A stretch of 64,000 bases of DNA, from the NCBI GenBank assembly GCA_937928405.1, contig CALFWZ010000006.1, forward strand, positions 1 through 64,000, read 5' to 3'. A model generated the notes under the pieces. It had not been told where the DNA came from. It saw only the letters and a list, made by a program, of their open reading frames with translations, and did not search any database. The translations under genes and the position numbers were made by a program. Shown piece by piece: positions 9,077-18,580 of this stretch. Every line of letters starts with the position of its first letter. Position 1 is the stretch's first letter. The DNA comes from an uncultured Saprospiraceae bacterium. GTDB taxonomy: Bacteria; Bacteroidota; Bacteroidia; Chitinophagales; Saprospiraceae.

Positions 9077-9941
9077 TTTAACCAAACAATTTGGAAAGGG
9101 AAATACTGCTTTCACATTGGACGTAAAAGCGCAATTACCAATGGGTAAAATCATTGGTATATTTGGTCCTTCGGGAGCAGGTAAGAGTAGTTTATTACGC
9201 TTACTATCTGGGTTGGAAAAATTAGATCATGGGTTCATTAAAGTTAAAAATGAGGTCTGGTCAGATACGACAAAACGTATTTTTCTACCACCACAAAAAC
9301 GCGCAGTGGGATATTTATTTCAAGATTATTCGTTATTCCCCAATATGACAGTGGCAGAAAATTTAGCCTTTGCTGCCGAAAAAAATATAGACCCAGTTCA
9401 ACTAGAAGAACTCCTAGCTGCGACCCAATTGATGGATAAAAAGAATCACTATCCAAGCCGTCTCTCGGGAGGAGAACAACAACGGGCAGCACTAGCCAGA
9501 GCTTTGGTCCGACGTCCCTCCTTACTCTTACTAGACGAACCATTAGCCGCTCTAGACCAAACCATACGAACTTCTTTACAAACGTATATTTTGACACTCC
9601 ATGAGCGATTTCAACCCACAACATTATTCGTAAGTCACAATCGTCATGAGTTGGCAACACTTTGTGATTTGGTGATCGAAATAGAGGCTGGAAAAATCAT
9701 CCAAATTGGAACGCCCGACTTGTTATTTGGAGAAACTCAAACCATTGACTTAGTCTCAGGCAGTTTTCGAGTACTAACCTTAACGCGAAGCGAAAATAAG
9801 TTGATTGTTGAATTAGTAGCTAGTCAGCAAAAAATCAAACTAGCACTCAATAGTGCTGCTTGGCCAGAATTAAAAAGTGGTGATCGTATCCAGTTGACGG
9901 AGGCAGAATTTATTCTATTATCCTCAAAAATCAAGCATTGA
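9063..9941 (+). CDS. modC: Molybdate ABC transporter, ATP-binding protein
   Basis: A 292-residue ABC ATPase that powers ModB. Walker A is GPSGAGKSS (near 35-43), the Q-loop lies in LFQDYSLFPNMTVAENL, the signature is LSGGEQQR, Walker B is LLLLDEP, and the switch His is in VSHNRHE. About 60 residues after the ATPase core form a small C-terminal domain, in the place where ModC proteins carry a molybdate-binding MOP-like fold, though it is shorter here. The start is GTG at 9063 inside the end of modB. The stop overlaps the TTG start of the next gene (TTGA), linking the transporter to a glycosyltransferase gene. Confidence 0.9.
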   Translation: MLAFDLTKQFGKGNTAFTLDVKAQLPMGKIIGIFGPSGAGKSSLLRLLSGLEKLDHGFIKVKNEVWSDTTKRIFLPPQKRAVGYLFQDYSLFPNMTVAENLAFAAEKNIDPVQLEELLAATQLMDKKNHYPSRLSGGEQQRAALARALVRRPSLLLLDEPLAALDQTIRTSLQTYILTLHERFQPTTLFVSHNRHELATLCDLVIEIEAGKIIQIGTPDLLFGETQTIDLVSGSFRVLTLTRSENKLIVELVASQQKIKLALNSAAWPELKSGDRIQLTEAEFILLSSKIKH

Positions 9942-10936
9942 AAATACCTAAGGAAATATTAGTAAGGCTTCCAAATTGGTTGGGAGATATGGTGATGGCT
10001 TATCCGTTTTTGGATAGTTTACGACGAACGTATCCAGCAGCCAACATCACGATTATTGCCAAACAAGGATTAGAGTCCTTGGTTCCTTATTTGGGTCATT
10101 TCAATAAAATAATTCCTTTTTCAAAAAAAGAATTTCCAGGATTAAAAGGAGTTTATCGTTTTGGAAAATCGTTACAAAAAGCCACTACTTACGATTTGTT
10201 TATTTCTTTACCTGATTCCTTTTCCGCTGCGGTAATGGGCTACGCTACAGGAGCTCGCCACCGAGTAGGTTATAGAAAAGAATTGCGACAGTGGATGTTG
10301 ACACATCCGACTAATTTTCCTCCAGCAGGAACCCACCGCTCAGAAGTTTACCGAAATCTACTATTATATTATTGCCCAACTGCCCAAATCAGTAAAGTTG
10401 ATTTCTTAGAAATTGAAGCACCAGAAAAAGTATTTCCACTTCCCGTAGGGAAGCATTTAATCTTTAATGTAAACTCAAATGCAGACTCTCGGCGCCTCCC
10501 CATTTTTAAGGCCTTAGAGTTTATTGAGTTCTGGATGAAAACGACAAATTACCATTTAATTTTACCAGGTCATCATACTGAATTTGATTACGTAGAAAAT
10601 ATTGCGAAACTGGCTGGGCATTCGGATCGAATTTTTAATCTAGCGGGTAAAACAACTATTCCAGAATTAATGGCAGTCTTGCAGCAAGCAGATCAATTGA
10701 TTACGACGGATACAGGAATTGCCCATCTAGGAAATGCCATGGGAACTCACACCGTAATGCTATTAGGAGCAGCGGACGAGCGGGTAACGGCCCCTATTTT
10801 TACGGAAAGATTACGGATGCCAAGAGTACCTGACTTAGCTTGTGCACCTTGTGTCAGGAATACGTGTAAAGTTGGAGGGGTACCTTGTTTGACAGGAATG
10901 GAAGTGGATAGATTACTAAATCCGCTGGAAGGGTAA
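9938..10936 (+). CDS. Glycosyltransferase family 9 (heptosyltransferase II-like)
   Basis: A 332-residue GT-B fold enzyme. The opening ILVRLPNWLGDMVMAYPFLDSLR and the later TTDTGIAHLGNAMGTHTVMLLGAADE match the WaaF/ADP-heptose:LPS heptosyltransferase family, which adds sugars to lipid A core in the cytoplasm. The C-terminal CAPCVRNTCKVGGVPCL Cys motif also occurs in WaaF-like proteins. The start is TTG at 9938, overlapping the modC stop by four bases. Position at the end of the mod operon suggests co-transcription, although the functions are unrelated. The exact sugar donor in Bacteroidota is uncertain, so no gene symbol is given. Confidence 0.8.
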   Translation: MKIPKEILVRLPNWLGDMVMAYPFLDSLRRTYPAANITIIAKQGLESLVPYLGHFNKIIPFSKKEFPGLKGVYRFGKSLQKATTYDLFISLPDSFSAAVMGYATGARHRVGYRKELRQWMLTHPTNFPPAGTHRSEVYRNLLLYYCPTAQISKVDFLEIEAPEKVFPLPVGKHLIFNVNSNADSRRLPIFKALEFIEFWMKTTNYHLILPGHHTEFDYVENIAKLAGHSDRIFNLAGKTTIPELMAVLQQADQLITTDTGIAHLGNAMGTHTVMLLGAADERVTAPIFTERLRMPRVPDLACAPCVRNTCKVGGVPCLTGMEVDRLLNPLEG

Positions 10937-11218
10937 AGTGATCGTTCTGGTGGGATTCGATTTAAGGCAGGTGAGCATCAAATAAACTAATCAGTCGTTC
11001 TAAAGGCCCGACGATTAGAATGTTCGATACTCACTCAGCTCTTAAAGAATCTAAACGTCCGGAAATAATGGAATTAATGCCCGGAACAGCTGTGCTCATT
11101 TGGTTTTTAGCTGAGTGAACAATAACTTTATAATACTTGTAAAGGTAAATTATCAAGAGTATTGAAAAAATAGCGATAATGGGGGATTTTTAGGCCGAGA
11201 AGCAGGTTTAAAGCTTAA
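10937..11218. other. Intergenic region with weak inverted repeats
   Basis: No gene is visible between the two convergent genes. An inverted repeat, CTCACTCAGCT near 11030 and AGCTGAGTGA near 11109, encloses about 70 bases. There is no clear T-tract, so its role as terminator is doubtful. Confidence 0.35.
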
Positions 11219-12322
11219 TTATTGCCCCCAGAGATAATCAAATAGCTGTGGAGAAGCTTTCAGGTATTTATCTTTGCCTGTTTCCGTTGCCCATTTTTCA
11301 GCCATAAATTCGCTCGTTTGCAGCCTTGCGTCTACGTCCTGAAATGTGGGATTGTCTACCCACATAGGGTGCGATTTCCAGTGACAATTAATATAGCTCA
11401 CTGCTTTTACGACATCTGGATGGTCATTGATAGTTTTAAAAAAAGGAATAAACCATTTTTCGTAAGCTTCTTTGGCCTGCTCGGGATTAGAGAGAATGGT
11501 TTCTTTAGTTTTCCCATTTTTATGGGTCGTCTCTGTAGATATTGTTGGCGTTGCTTCTGCAATAAAAACCGGTTTTTGGTGTTTTTTAGCAAACTCAATC
11601 ATATTGGCTTCCTGAAATCTAGAAAAGAAAGAATAACCACACCAATCAACATATTCGTCTCCAGGATACCATGATTCTAATAATTCTAAAGGCTCATCAG
11701 AACCATGTGACTGCCAGACATAAGCTACATTATTGACGCCCATTTCATCAAATTTATCTTTAATTCTTTTGTAAGCGATGAGATAATGTTCACGATCATA
11801 GTTATTCCAAGGTCCACTAAATTCATACCCAATCCGTAGAAATACGGGACGATTTCCTAAGGTTTTTAACCACTCTCCCATCCTATTAATTAGGACATCC
11901 TGTTCTCCTTTCGCAACTTCTTTTTCGTGATTGACTAACCAAAGTCCAATGGCCAAGGCAGAATTTTTAAAATCTTCATCCGCTAATTGTAAAGACATAT
12001 TACTAGGATAATCTCCCCAGCGATCAGTAGAAAACACACCATCTAATCCTTTTAGAACATAGCCAAACATCGTGTCTCCTGGTGAAAAATCGGTGTACAT
12101 GGTAAAGCCACCCGGAGCAGGAAAGTGATCAAAATATCCATCGTTCCATTCTTCCAAACCACCAATAGCTTCTAGTTCTTGTCCGACGAACAAGATACAT
12201 TTTCCATCTTCCGGTTCAAATTTTGCCCGCGTTTGGGTTTCAGGAATTGAGGTATTTTTCTGTGAAGAATTTTGGCAAGAAAAAACTATTGTTAAACTGA
12301 TTATAAACATTAAATTCTTCAT
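11219..12322 (-). CDS. GH26 beta-1,3-xylanase-like lipoprotein
   Basis: A 367-residue exported glycoside hydrolase. The signal ends in a lipobox (IVFSC, C16), so it is probably anchored in the outer membrane or periplasm. Segments GNRPVFLRIGYEFSGPWNNY, ESWYPGDEYVDWCGYSFFS, KPVFIAEATP and a late YINCHWKS resemble what I recall of Vibrio beta-1,3-xylanase TxyA of GH26. By that comparison E167 is the acid/base and E256 the nucleophile. It would cut beta-1,3-xylan of green or red algae; another beta-1,3 or beta-1,4 backbone cannot be excluded. It is the last gene of an operon with a GH43 xylosidase and two sugar transporters, which supports a xylan-type substrate. Confidence 0.7.
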   Translation of the reverse strand: MKNLMFIISLTIVFSCQNSSQKNTSIPETQTRAKFEPEDGKCILFVGQELEAIGGLEEWNDGYFDHFPAPGGFTMYTDFSPGDTMFGYVLKGLDGVFSTDRWGDYPSNMSLQLADEDFKNSALAIGLWLVNHEKEVAKGEQDVLINRMGEWLKTLGNRPVFLRIGYEFSGPWNNYDREHYLIAYKRIKDKFDEMGVNNVAYVWQSHGSDEPLELLESWYPGDEYVDWCGYSFFSRFQEANMIEFAKKHQKPVFIAEATPTISTETTHKNGKTKETILSNPEQAKEAYEKWFIPFFKTINDHPDVVKAVSYINCHWKSHPMWVDNPTFQDVDARLQTSEFMAEKWATETGKDKYLKASPQLFDYLWGQ

Positions 12323-12406
12323 AATATTTTTTTAAATTATCCTTAGCACACAGTGTAATATTGACCGCAAATCATTTATTTCAATAAATCAACATAAAAC
12401 TAATCA

Positions 12407-14047
12407 CTACCCCTGAAAATAATAAAGTATGGTTACGATGATAACCACCAAAATAATAGAGGCAATAACATCAATAACTGCGTAACTATTTTGAGCTGCC
12501 GCTTTTTGTTCTACCGTTAATGTTCCAAAGGTCAATCCACGGATTTGCTTTTCATCTGGTGGTGCTGTAGCGAGACTTACTCCAATACATACGATCACAC
12601 AAGCGATAAACATGTAAATGGCCATCACCGCAAAATTAATCGAGGCATAAGTAGCAAAGACGCCCGTGGCACCATCCAGTAGTTTACCCGTATTGGCATC
12701 TATATAAATCAGTTCGCAAGCGATTCGTACAACCGCCATAAACAATCCAAAAAATAAAGTAGCGATGGCTCCTTTAGCGTTTACCCTTTTCCACAAAACA
12801 CCTAATAGAAAAACGGTGGTAATCGGGGGTGCAATATAAGATTGAACACTTTGCAAATATTTATATAAAGTTCCACCGCCTATTTTTTCCATAATCGGAA
12901 TCCAAGCCATTCCTAAAACAACAACAACCGCTGTTGCAATTTGACCAATCTTGACCAATCTTTCTTCAGAAGAATCTGGATATAATTTTTTAAAAATATC
13001 AATGGTAAAAAGTGTAGAACTGGAATTAAATACCGATGCCAAGGAACTCATCAAGGCAGCCATCAAGCCACCGGCCACTAATCCTTTTAAACCCGTTGGC
13101 AATAAAAATTGGACAAGGACAGGAAATACTTGATCGCTTTTCTCATAAGTTAGAACGCCTTTTTGTTTTAAAGCAAAAGCAATAATGCCTGGAATTAAAA
13201 AGATAAAAATGGGTAAAATTTTAAGATAAGCACCAAAGATGGCTCCCCTTCGACCGATTTCAATATTATGGGCCGCCAGCGTTCTTTGTACAATATACTG
13301 ATCGGTACACCAATACCAAATTCCGACAATGGCACCTCCGAAGACCATCCCATGCCAAGGAAAATCTGGGTCATCCGCCGGCCGCCACATATTAAAATGT
13401 TCTGTGCCAGCAAGCATCTTTAATTCTTCCCAACTACCAATCGCTTCGAATCCTTTATAAGTCAATAAAAGAGAACCCAAAATTAATATGATCGTCTGCA
13501 AGGCTTCCGTGTATACGACTGCACGCATTCCGCCTAAAACGGTATATACTCCAGTAACTACTACCGTGAGAATGGCCCCTTGCATAAAAGTCAAACCTAA
13601 TAATGCTGATACGACAATTCCGCCAGCATAAATAGTCACAGATACTTTTGTCAGCACATATCCAATAATTGAAAAAATAGATAAAAACCATCGAGATTTA
13701 GCATCGAATCTTTTTTCTAAAAATTCAGGCATTGTAAACGCTCCACTTCGCATATAAAACGGTAGAAACAACCATCCCAATAATAAGACAATCCAGGCAT
13801 GTAGTTCATAATGCGCCATAGGCATACCAGATTCAGCACCCGTTCCAGCCAACCCTACAACGTGTTCTGATCCAATATTAGAGGCAAAAATAGATGCGCC
13901 AATAACAAACCATCCAACATTTCGTCCAGCCAAAAAATAATCTTCTGTATTTTTATTTTTTTGTAAAATCACCCAAATGGCTACGGCAAAAAGCACCAAA
14001 AAATAGCCACCAAGAACGACCCAGTCTAAGGTTTCTAATCCATTCAT
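12407..14047 (-). CDS. Sodium:solute symporter (SSS family), probable sugar
   Basis: A 546-residue protein with about 14 membrane helices. SSS-family features include FLAGRNVGWFVIGASIFASNIGSEHVVGLAGTGAESG in the first helices (Na2-site region) and later AALMSSLASVFNSSSTLFTIDIFKK, typical of SGLT-type sugar symporters. It should take up a monosaccharide with Na+ across the inner membrane. Its start overlaps the GH43 stop by four bases (ATGA), so the two are translationally coupled. Xylose is the likely substrate given the neighbours, but galactose or glucose transporters look the same at this level. Confidence 0.85.
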   Translation of the reverse strand: MNGLETLDWVVLGGYFLVLFAVAIWVILQKNKNTEDYFLAGRNVGWFVIGASIFASNIGSEHVVGLAGTGAESGMPMAHYELHAWIVLLLGWLFLPFYMRSGAFTMPEFLEKRFDAKSRWFLSIFSIIGYVLTKVSVTIYAGGIVVSALLGLTFMQGAILTVVVTGVYTVLGGMRAVVYTEALQTIILILGSLLLTYKGFEAIGSWEELKMLAGTEHFNMWRPADDPDFPWHGMVFGGAIVGIWYWCTDQYIVQRTLAAHNIEIGRRGAIFGAYLKILPIFIFLIPGIIAFALKQKGVLTYEKSDQVFPVLVQFLLPTGLKGLVAGGLMAALMSSLASVFNSSSTLFTIDIFKKLYPDSSEERLVKIGQIATAVVVVLGMAWIPIMEKIGGGTLYKYLQSVQSYIAPPITTVFLLGVLWKRVNAKGAIATLFFGLFMAVVRIACELIYIDANTGKLLDGATGVFATYASINFAVMAIYMFIACVIVCIGVSLATAPPDEKQIRGLTFGTLTVEQKAAAQNSYAVIDVIASIILVVIIVTILYYFQG

Positions 14048-15660
14048 AAAATTTCTTTATAATTAAAAAAAGTAAAATCGGCTGGCCTTTTTCGTCCTGT
14101 TAAATCTTGACAACATACACCAACAAAGGCCCCCGTAAAAGCTGGACGATAGCGGGTGCCTCCTTCTCGCACGTAATCATCTGATAAAATGCTACCGTCT
14201 AAGGTTGGACCTATTTCTTGCCAATTATTTTCCGCTAAAGCAAAAGAAAAACGCAGCTTTTCAAAAGAAAAATTAACCTTTAAAAATACTCGCGCTTCCT
14301 GCGTTATGTCTATTGGCGTTTCCAAAACATCTGTGGTTTGAAAATTATCACAAGCGGTGATCTGAATATATTTTTTATGTTCCGCTCCTATCTCACCACC
14401 CAATAAATGCAAATAAAACCAATGTCCCGTATTATAATAACAGACTAAACCTGCCATTTGCTGAAAAGAAACAGGTGCAAATTCTACACAGGTAGTTGCT
14501 TCGATTTGAAAATTTTGCACCCGTCTAGCAATCAGGCTTTGGTGATGAAAAGAGCTCAGTGATTCTCGACCAAAAAGTCTTAAATATCCTGGTCGCACCC
14601 GCAAGGACAACCAATCCTCTGTAATAGGAATCCGCAAGGATTGAAAGTGAATATTTAGTTCCGCCAACTCAAAGTCATCGTACTGATTTTCTTTATTGGT
14701 GAAGGAAGTAGTCGCGTGGGAATTATGAATAGAGACTGGAACTTCCAACCGAGGCACCATTCCTCCTTCTGTTAAGTATAGCCAATTATCTTCTTTCCAA
14801 ATAACAGATTCGATGGCTGTTTCTCTACCTAGCGTACATCTACCTTTTTCGGTCAACGGTCTGCCAGTTAAAAACACCATAAACCATTCCCCACTTTCTG
14901 TTTCTACCAAATCTGCATGACCACATTTTTGTAATGGTGCCTGTGGAAAATCACGAGTAGAAATTATTGGATTTTTTGGATGTACCTCATAAGGGCCCGT
15001 GATAGACGAAGCGCGTGCTAGGGTAACCGCATGTCCATATTCTGTTCCACCTTCAGCGGTTATTAAGTAATAATAATTATTTTTTTTATAAAGATGTGGT
15101 GCTTCTGTTATTCCGAGATCTGATCCAGGAAAGATAGGAAATACCGGGCCTGTTAGTCTTTTCTCTTTTGCGTCATATTCCTGAAGAATGATACCACCGA
15201 AAAATTTTCTTTTCCGGTGATCGATTAGCATACTAACATACCATTTTTTACCATCTTCATCATGAAAAAGAGATGCATCAAAACCACTTGAATTCAGGAA
15301 GATAGGTTCTGACCAATCGCCGAGTATATTATCGGTGGTTACTAAAAAATTGGGTGTATCTTTCCATACGCCGTCAAAAGAACGAACGTTAGAATATACC
15401 AAATAAAAAGTACCCTCATGGTAGGATAAGCAAGGTGCCCAAACGCCACAGGAGTCCGGATTACCTCGCAAGTCTAATTGTGAAATTCGGTTTAAAGGTC
15501 GAGCGACCAACTCCCAATTTATAAGGTCTTTAGAATGATGGATCTGCACGCCCGGAAACCACTCAAATGTAGAAGTGGCAATAAAATAATCCTTGCCTTT
15601 TCTAATAATCGAAGGGTCAGGATTAAACCCACGAAGAATTGGATTTTTTACAACACTCAC
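14044..15660 (-). CDS. GH43 beta-xylosidase with C-terminal beta-sandwich
   Basis: A 538-residue glycoside hydrolase 43. The catalytic base is D15 (NPDPS), the pKa modulator D128 (GFDASLFHDEDG) and the acid E186 (GITEAPHLYK). These positions are within one residue of the triad D14/D127/E186 known from bacterial beta-xylosidases. The N-terminal 310 residues form the five-bladed propeller; the remainder is the beta-sandwich that closes the active site. No signal peptide is seen, so it works in the cytoplasm on imported xylo-oligosaccharides. It is coupled by 4-base overlaps to the MFS gene upstream and the symporter gene downstream. Arabinofuranosidase side activity is common in this group. Confidence 0.88.
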   Translation of the reverse strand: MSVVKNPILRGFNPDPSIIRKGKDYFIATSTFEWFPGVQIHHSKDLINWELVARPLNRISQLDLRGNPDSCGVWAPCLSYHEGTFYLVYSNVRSFDGVWKDTPNFLVTTDNILGDWSEPIFLNSSGFDASLFHDEDGKKWYVSMLIDHRKRKFFGGIILQEYDAKEKRLTGPVFPIFPGSDLGITEAPHLYKKNNYYYLITAEGGTEYGHAVTLARASSITGPYEVHPKNPIISTRDFPQAPLQKCGHADLVETESGEWFMVFLTGRPLTEKGRCTLGRETAIESVIWKEDNWLYLTEGGMVPRLEVPVSIHNSHATTSFTNKENQYDDFELAELNIHFQSLRIPITEDWLSLRVRPGYLRLFGRESLSSFHHQSLIARRVQNFQIEATTCVEFAPVSFQQMAGLVCYYNTGHWFYLHLLGGEIGAEHKKYIQITACDNFQTTDVLETPIDITQEARVFLKVNFSFEKLRFSFALAENNWQEIGPTLDGSILSDDYVREGGTRYRPAFTGAFVGVCCQDLTGRKRPADFTFFNYKEIL

Positions 15661-17216
15661 TTCACAAATTCTTTTTCCAATTCTTCCAGCGATTTTCCTT
15701 TTGTTTCAGGTAAAACCTTGAGTAATATAAAAAAGCCAAATAAGGCTACTAGACCAAAAATGAGAAAGCTCATAGCATTCCCTAAATTCGATAACTCCCA
15801 TGGAAATACTTGTTGCACCAACCAACTAGAAAAGGAATTAATAAACCCAATAAAACCTATCGCCAATCCTCGATATTTTGTGGGATACATCTCCGAAAGC
15901 ATCACCCACATAACGGGACCTAAAGAAAAAGCAAAACAAGCAATAAAACCTAAAATACCGATTAGAATTAGCGGGGCATTCATCGTTGCAGCGGCTTCCA
16001 TAATAGCTCCTTCTTGTCTTAGGTAAAGTTGATTACCTAATGCATTTTTCATAGCATTTTTAAAATCAACATCACTGGTATAGGTCTTATCAACTACGTT
16101 ATTTAAATCCACTCCTTTCAGCGCTTCTAAAGTAACAATATCGGAAGAAGTCAGCTCATAGGTAGCTTGATTAAATCCATAAGCACATAATAAAAGACTG
16201 GTCGCAATTCCTGCTATACCAACTAATAATAGCGGCCTTCTCCCCACCCGATCAATTAAATACATGGCTACTAAGGTAAAAACAACAGACGTACCACTTA
16301 AGAGAACACCAGAAGTAAAGGCCGCATTGGTCCCGATACCCGTTTGTTTAAAAATAGAGTTGGCATAAAAATAAACAGCATTAATCCCGGTTACTTGTTG
16401 TAAAATTCCAATGGTTAATCCAACCAATAAAATAAACCGTAAAGCAGGTTTAAACAATTCTCCTATTTGGACGCGCTCTTTATTTTTCTCTTCTTGCAGG
16501 CTATTGATAATAACGGCACTTTCTCTTTCTGCGATTTCTGCGCCATATAGCTTTTTTAAAACAGCCTTTCCTTCTTCATTTCTATTTTTAGAAAACAACC
16601 ATCTTGGACTTTTAGGAACTAAAAAGAGTAATAGAAAATAAGCGATAGCAGGAAAAAATTCAGCTCCCAGCATCCAACGCCAAATATTGTTTTCTGTAAA
16701 AAAACTGTTTCCTGATTTAAAAAAATCATTGAAATAATAATTACTCAAAAAGGCAGCAAAAAAGCCTAAAACGATATTGAGTTGTTGAATAGAAACTAAC
16801 TTCCCTCTATTTTCAGGAGTAGAAATTTCTGCTATATAAGTAGGTGCCAATATTAAGGCTGCTCCAAAAGCAAAACCACCCAGCATTCTAGCCAGATAAA
16901 GCATTTCGTAAGAAGAAGCATAAGCCGAAAGTAAAGCGGAGAGTGCATAACCGAAGCCGACTACCAATAGTATTGGTTTCCGTCCTATGTTATCACTTAA
17001 TCGTCCGGCAATAAGCATCGCAAACATCGCCACAAAAGTTGGAGAACTGACCACCCAACCTGCTTGTCCATCACTTAAATTAAATTCAGGTCCAGCATAT
17101 TCCATGACTCCAGAAATAATCCCGGCATCAAATCCGAATAAAAATCCTCCTAAAGAGACGATGACAGAAATAAAAATGGTGTAATAAAGACCAGAGGATT
17201 GAGCAGGTTTCGTCAT
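15657..17216 (-). CDS. Sugar porter family MFS transporter (XylE-like)
   Basis: A 519-residue, 12-helix transporter. Sugar-porter signatures are all present: GRLSDNIGRKP after helix 2, PKSPRWL at the end of helix 6, QQVTGINAVYFYANSIF in helix 7, DRVGRRPLLLVG after helix 8 and PETKGKSLEELE after helix 12. It should import a pentose or hexose with H+. A loop of roughly 60 residues between helices 9 and 10 (around VDKTYTSDVDFKNAMKNALG) is longer than in E. coli XylE; similar loops occur in Bacteroidota homologues. It is the first gene of the catabolic operon. Having both an H+- and an Na+-coupled importer in one operon is notable. Confidence 0.88.
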   Translation of the reverse strand: MTKPAQSSGLYYTIFISVIVSLGGFLFGFDAGIISGVMEYAGPEFNLSDGQAGWVVSSPTFVAMFAMLIAGRLSDNIGRKPILLVVGFGYALSALLSAYASSYEMLYLARMLGGFAFGAALILAPTYIAEISTPENRGKLVSIQQLNIVLGFFAAFLSNYYFNDFFKSGNSFFTENNIWRWMLGAEFFPAIAYFLLLFLVPKSPRWLFSKNRNEEGKAVLKKLYGAEIAERESAVIINSLQEEKNKERVQIGELFKPALRFILLVGLTIGILQQVTGINAVYFYANSIFKQTGIGTNAAFTSGVLLSGTSVVFTLVAMYLIDRVGRRPLLLVGIAGIATSLLLCAYGFNQATYELTSSDIVTLEALKGVDLNNVVDKTYTSDVDFKNAMKNALGNQLYLRQEGAIMEAAATMNAPLILIGILGFIACFAFSLGPVMWVMLSEMYPTKYRGLAIGFIGFINSFSSWLVQQVFPWELSNLGNAMSFLIFGLVALFGFFILLKVLPETKGKSLEELEKEFVK

Positions 17217-17354
17217 AATAAGTTGATTTTTTTTTTATAAATGGACCTTTTTCAAAGATCACTAAGAGCATGTCAAATCGAATCAGTAAGATAGAAAAAA
17301 TATTGTAAAACTTTATTCTTGGATTAATTAAACAAGAGTAGACAAACTAAGATT
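17217..17354 (-). promoter_or_regulatory. Probable promoter region of the xyloside operon
   Basis: The 138 bases upstream of the sugar-porter start are AT-rich. On the minus strand TTTGACATG is followed by TGATCTTTG, which only loosely resembles the Bacteroidota TTG...TAnnTTTG pattern and has short spacing. No clear operator palindrome is seen and no regulator gene sits beside the operon. Confidence 0.25.
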
Positions 17355-17392
17355 TATAAAAAGAAAAGCACCACAATTGCTATTGTGGTGCT
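17355..17392 (-). terminator. Terminator of the 4-helix membrane protein gene
   Basis: A perfect 11-base stem (AGCACCACAAT, 17367-17377, with ATTGTGGTGCT, 17382-17392) and a 4-base loop. On the minus strand it is followed by TTTCTTTTTATAAA. It lies about 70 bases beyond the stop of the gene at 17465-18004. Confidence 0.88.
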
Positions 17393-17464
17393 ATTTACTG
17401 AGAGATTGATGTCGTTTATATTGCCAAAATCTAATTTTTTTCTACCGGCAAAAGTCTTGTTATT

Positions 17465-18004
17465 CTAGGTGTTTTGCTCACCTTCACGTCCACGTTTCAG
17501 AAATTGTAGACAGATAAAAGTAAGGATCATTCCGAAAACTAAGCATTCCATGAAGGTAACTCCGCCATTGATAAGAGCACCTCCTAGAGGGCTAGAAGGG
17601 TCGGTAGGATTACCATTTTCCAACTTTGCCTCAACTGAATACAGGAAGCTATTGGCAAATGCAATAGTGATGGCTGAGGCGAAAGTTACCAACCCTCCTA
17701 GTCTGATACCTTTTACAAATTTGTAAGTTTTGCCTAGTGCTCTTCGCTGACTGGCCAATATCCAAGATAATGCAATACCTAGAATTAAATATTTTACAAA
17801 CATAATTACTGGCGCGCTGATCGTTCCTACTTGGGTTAGAGCTATTGTCAACAAGGCCATCCCGACAGCCGATAGTATTCCCGCTACTATTCCTAAGAAA
17901 TAGAATCTCGATTTGTTGTTCCGTTCGCTAGGGTAATTTCTTTGTTGTTTATTTTTTATATAATTATTTTCACCGGTTAGTACGGCACTATCTGAATTTT
18001 TCAT
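17465..18004 (-). CDS. Four-helix membrane protein, DUF4199-like
   Basis: A 179-residue protein with a charged 35-residue N-terminal tail and four membrane helices: FLGIVAGILSAVGMALLTIA, VIMFVKYLILGIALSWILA, GLVTFASAITIAFANSFL and CLVFGMILTFICLQFL. Layout, and the KGIRLGGLVTF segment after a short charged loop, resemble the Bacteroidota DUF4199 family of unknown function; I hold that link only loosely. Neighbours are stress genes (dps next), so a stationary-phase role is possible. A clean terminator follows the gene. Confidence 0.55.
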   Translation of the reverse strand: MKNSDSAVLTGENNYIKNKQQRNYPSERNNKSRFYFLGIVAGILSAVGMALLTIALTQVGTISAPVIMFVKYLILGIALSWILASQRRALGKTYKFVKGIRLGGLVTFASAITIAFANSFLYSVEAKLENGNPTDPSSPLGGALINGGVTFMECLVFGMILTFICLQFLKRGREGEQNT

Positions 18005-18091
18005 TGTAAAAGTTTTGAAGATTTGAAATAGAGATATTCTATTTCATTGAATAGGTAGCCATGATTCTTAATTTTTAGATATAATGATCAC

Positions 18092-18580
18092 CTATACCTC
18101 TACTGACTTACTAGCACGAGCGGTCCAAGCATCTAACATCCAAGATTTCTTCTCTAGATTTTCTAGGAAACTCCCTGCCATGTCAATGGTCCCTTCGTCG
18201 TTTACTTTGCCTGCCCTTTCGATGACAGAACGAAGATTCTCGATTAGAATTTGGTGGTTTTCTAAGATGGTGAGAACCATTTCACGGTCTTGTTCTAACA
18301 TCTCCGACTCGACCACACTTCCGACCTCTAAATATTCTGAGAAACGACTAATAGGTCGGTGGCGAAGCGTTAAAATACGTTCTGCAATTTCGTCAATTTT
18401 AAGACGTGCATCATTGTATAATTCTTCGAATTGATTGTGTAGATCGAAGAAGTTTTCACCTTTTATGTTCCAGTGAAAATTCCGTAGGTTTTGGTAGTAA
18501 ATATGGTAATTACTAAGTAGTTTATTAAGCTCGTTGACAACAGGCTTTATTTCTTCATTTCTGAATCCTAAATAATTCAT
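18092..18580 (-). CDS. dps: Dps-like ferritin (DNA protection in starved cells)
   Basis: A 162-residue four-helix-bundle protein that stores iron and protects DNA from peroxide. Ferroxidase residues at the dimer interface are in register with E. coli Dps H51, H63, D67, D78, E82: here H36, H48, E52, D63, E67. The NFHWNIKGENFFDLHNQFEELY signature covers most of them. Length is normal for Dps, and there is no long Lys-rich N-terminal tail, so DNA binding may be weak. The gene is on the same strand as the membrane protein downstream, 87 bases away, and has a separate AT-rich upstream region. Confidence 0.92.
   Translation of the reverse strand: MNYLGFRNEEIKPVVNELNKLLSNYHIYYQNLRNFHWNIKGENFFDLHNQFEELYNDARLKIDEIAERILTLRHRPISRFSEYLEVGSVVESEMLEQDREMVLTILENHQILIENLRSVIERAGKVNDEGTIDMAGSFLENLEKKSWMLDAWTARASKSVEV

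Noticed and set aside
9244-9660. 138-codon minus-strand frame
   Set aside because: It is antisense to modC, which has all ABC motifs in order.
18084-18434. 116-codon plus-strand frame
   Set aside because: It lies antisense to dps, whose ferroxidase residues and length are unambiguous.
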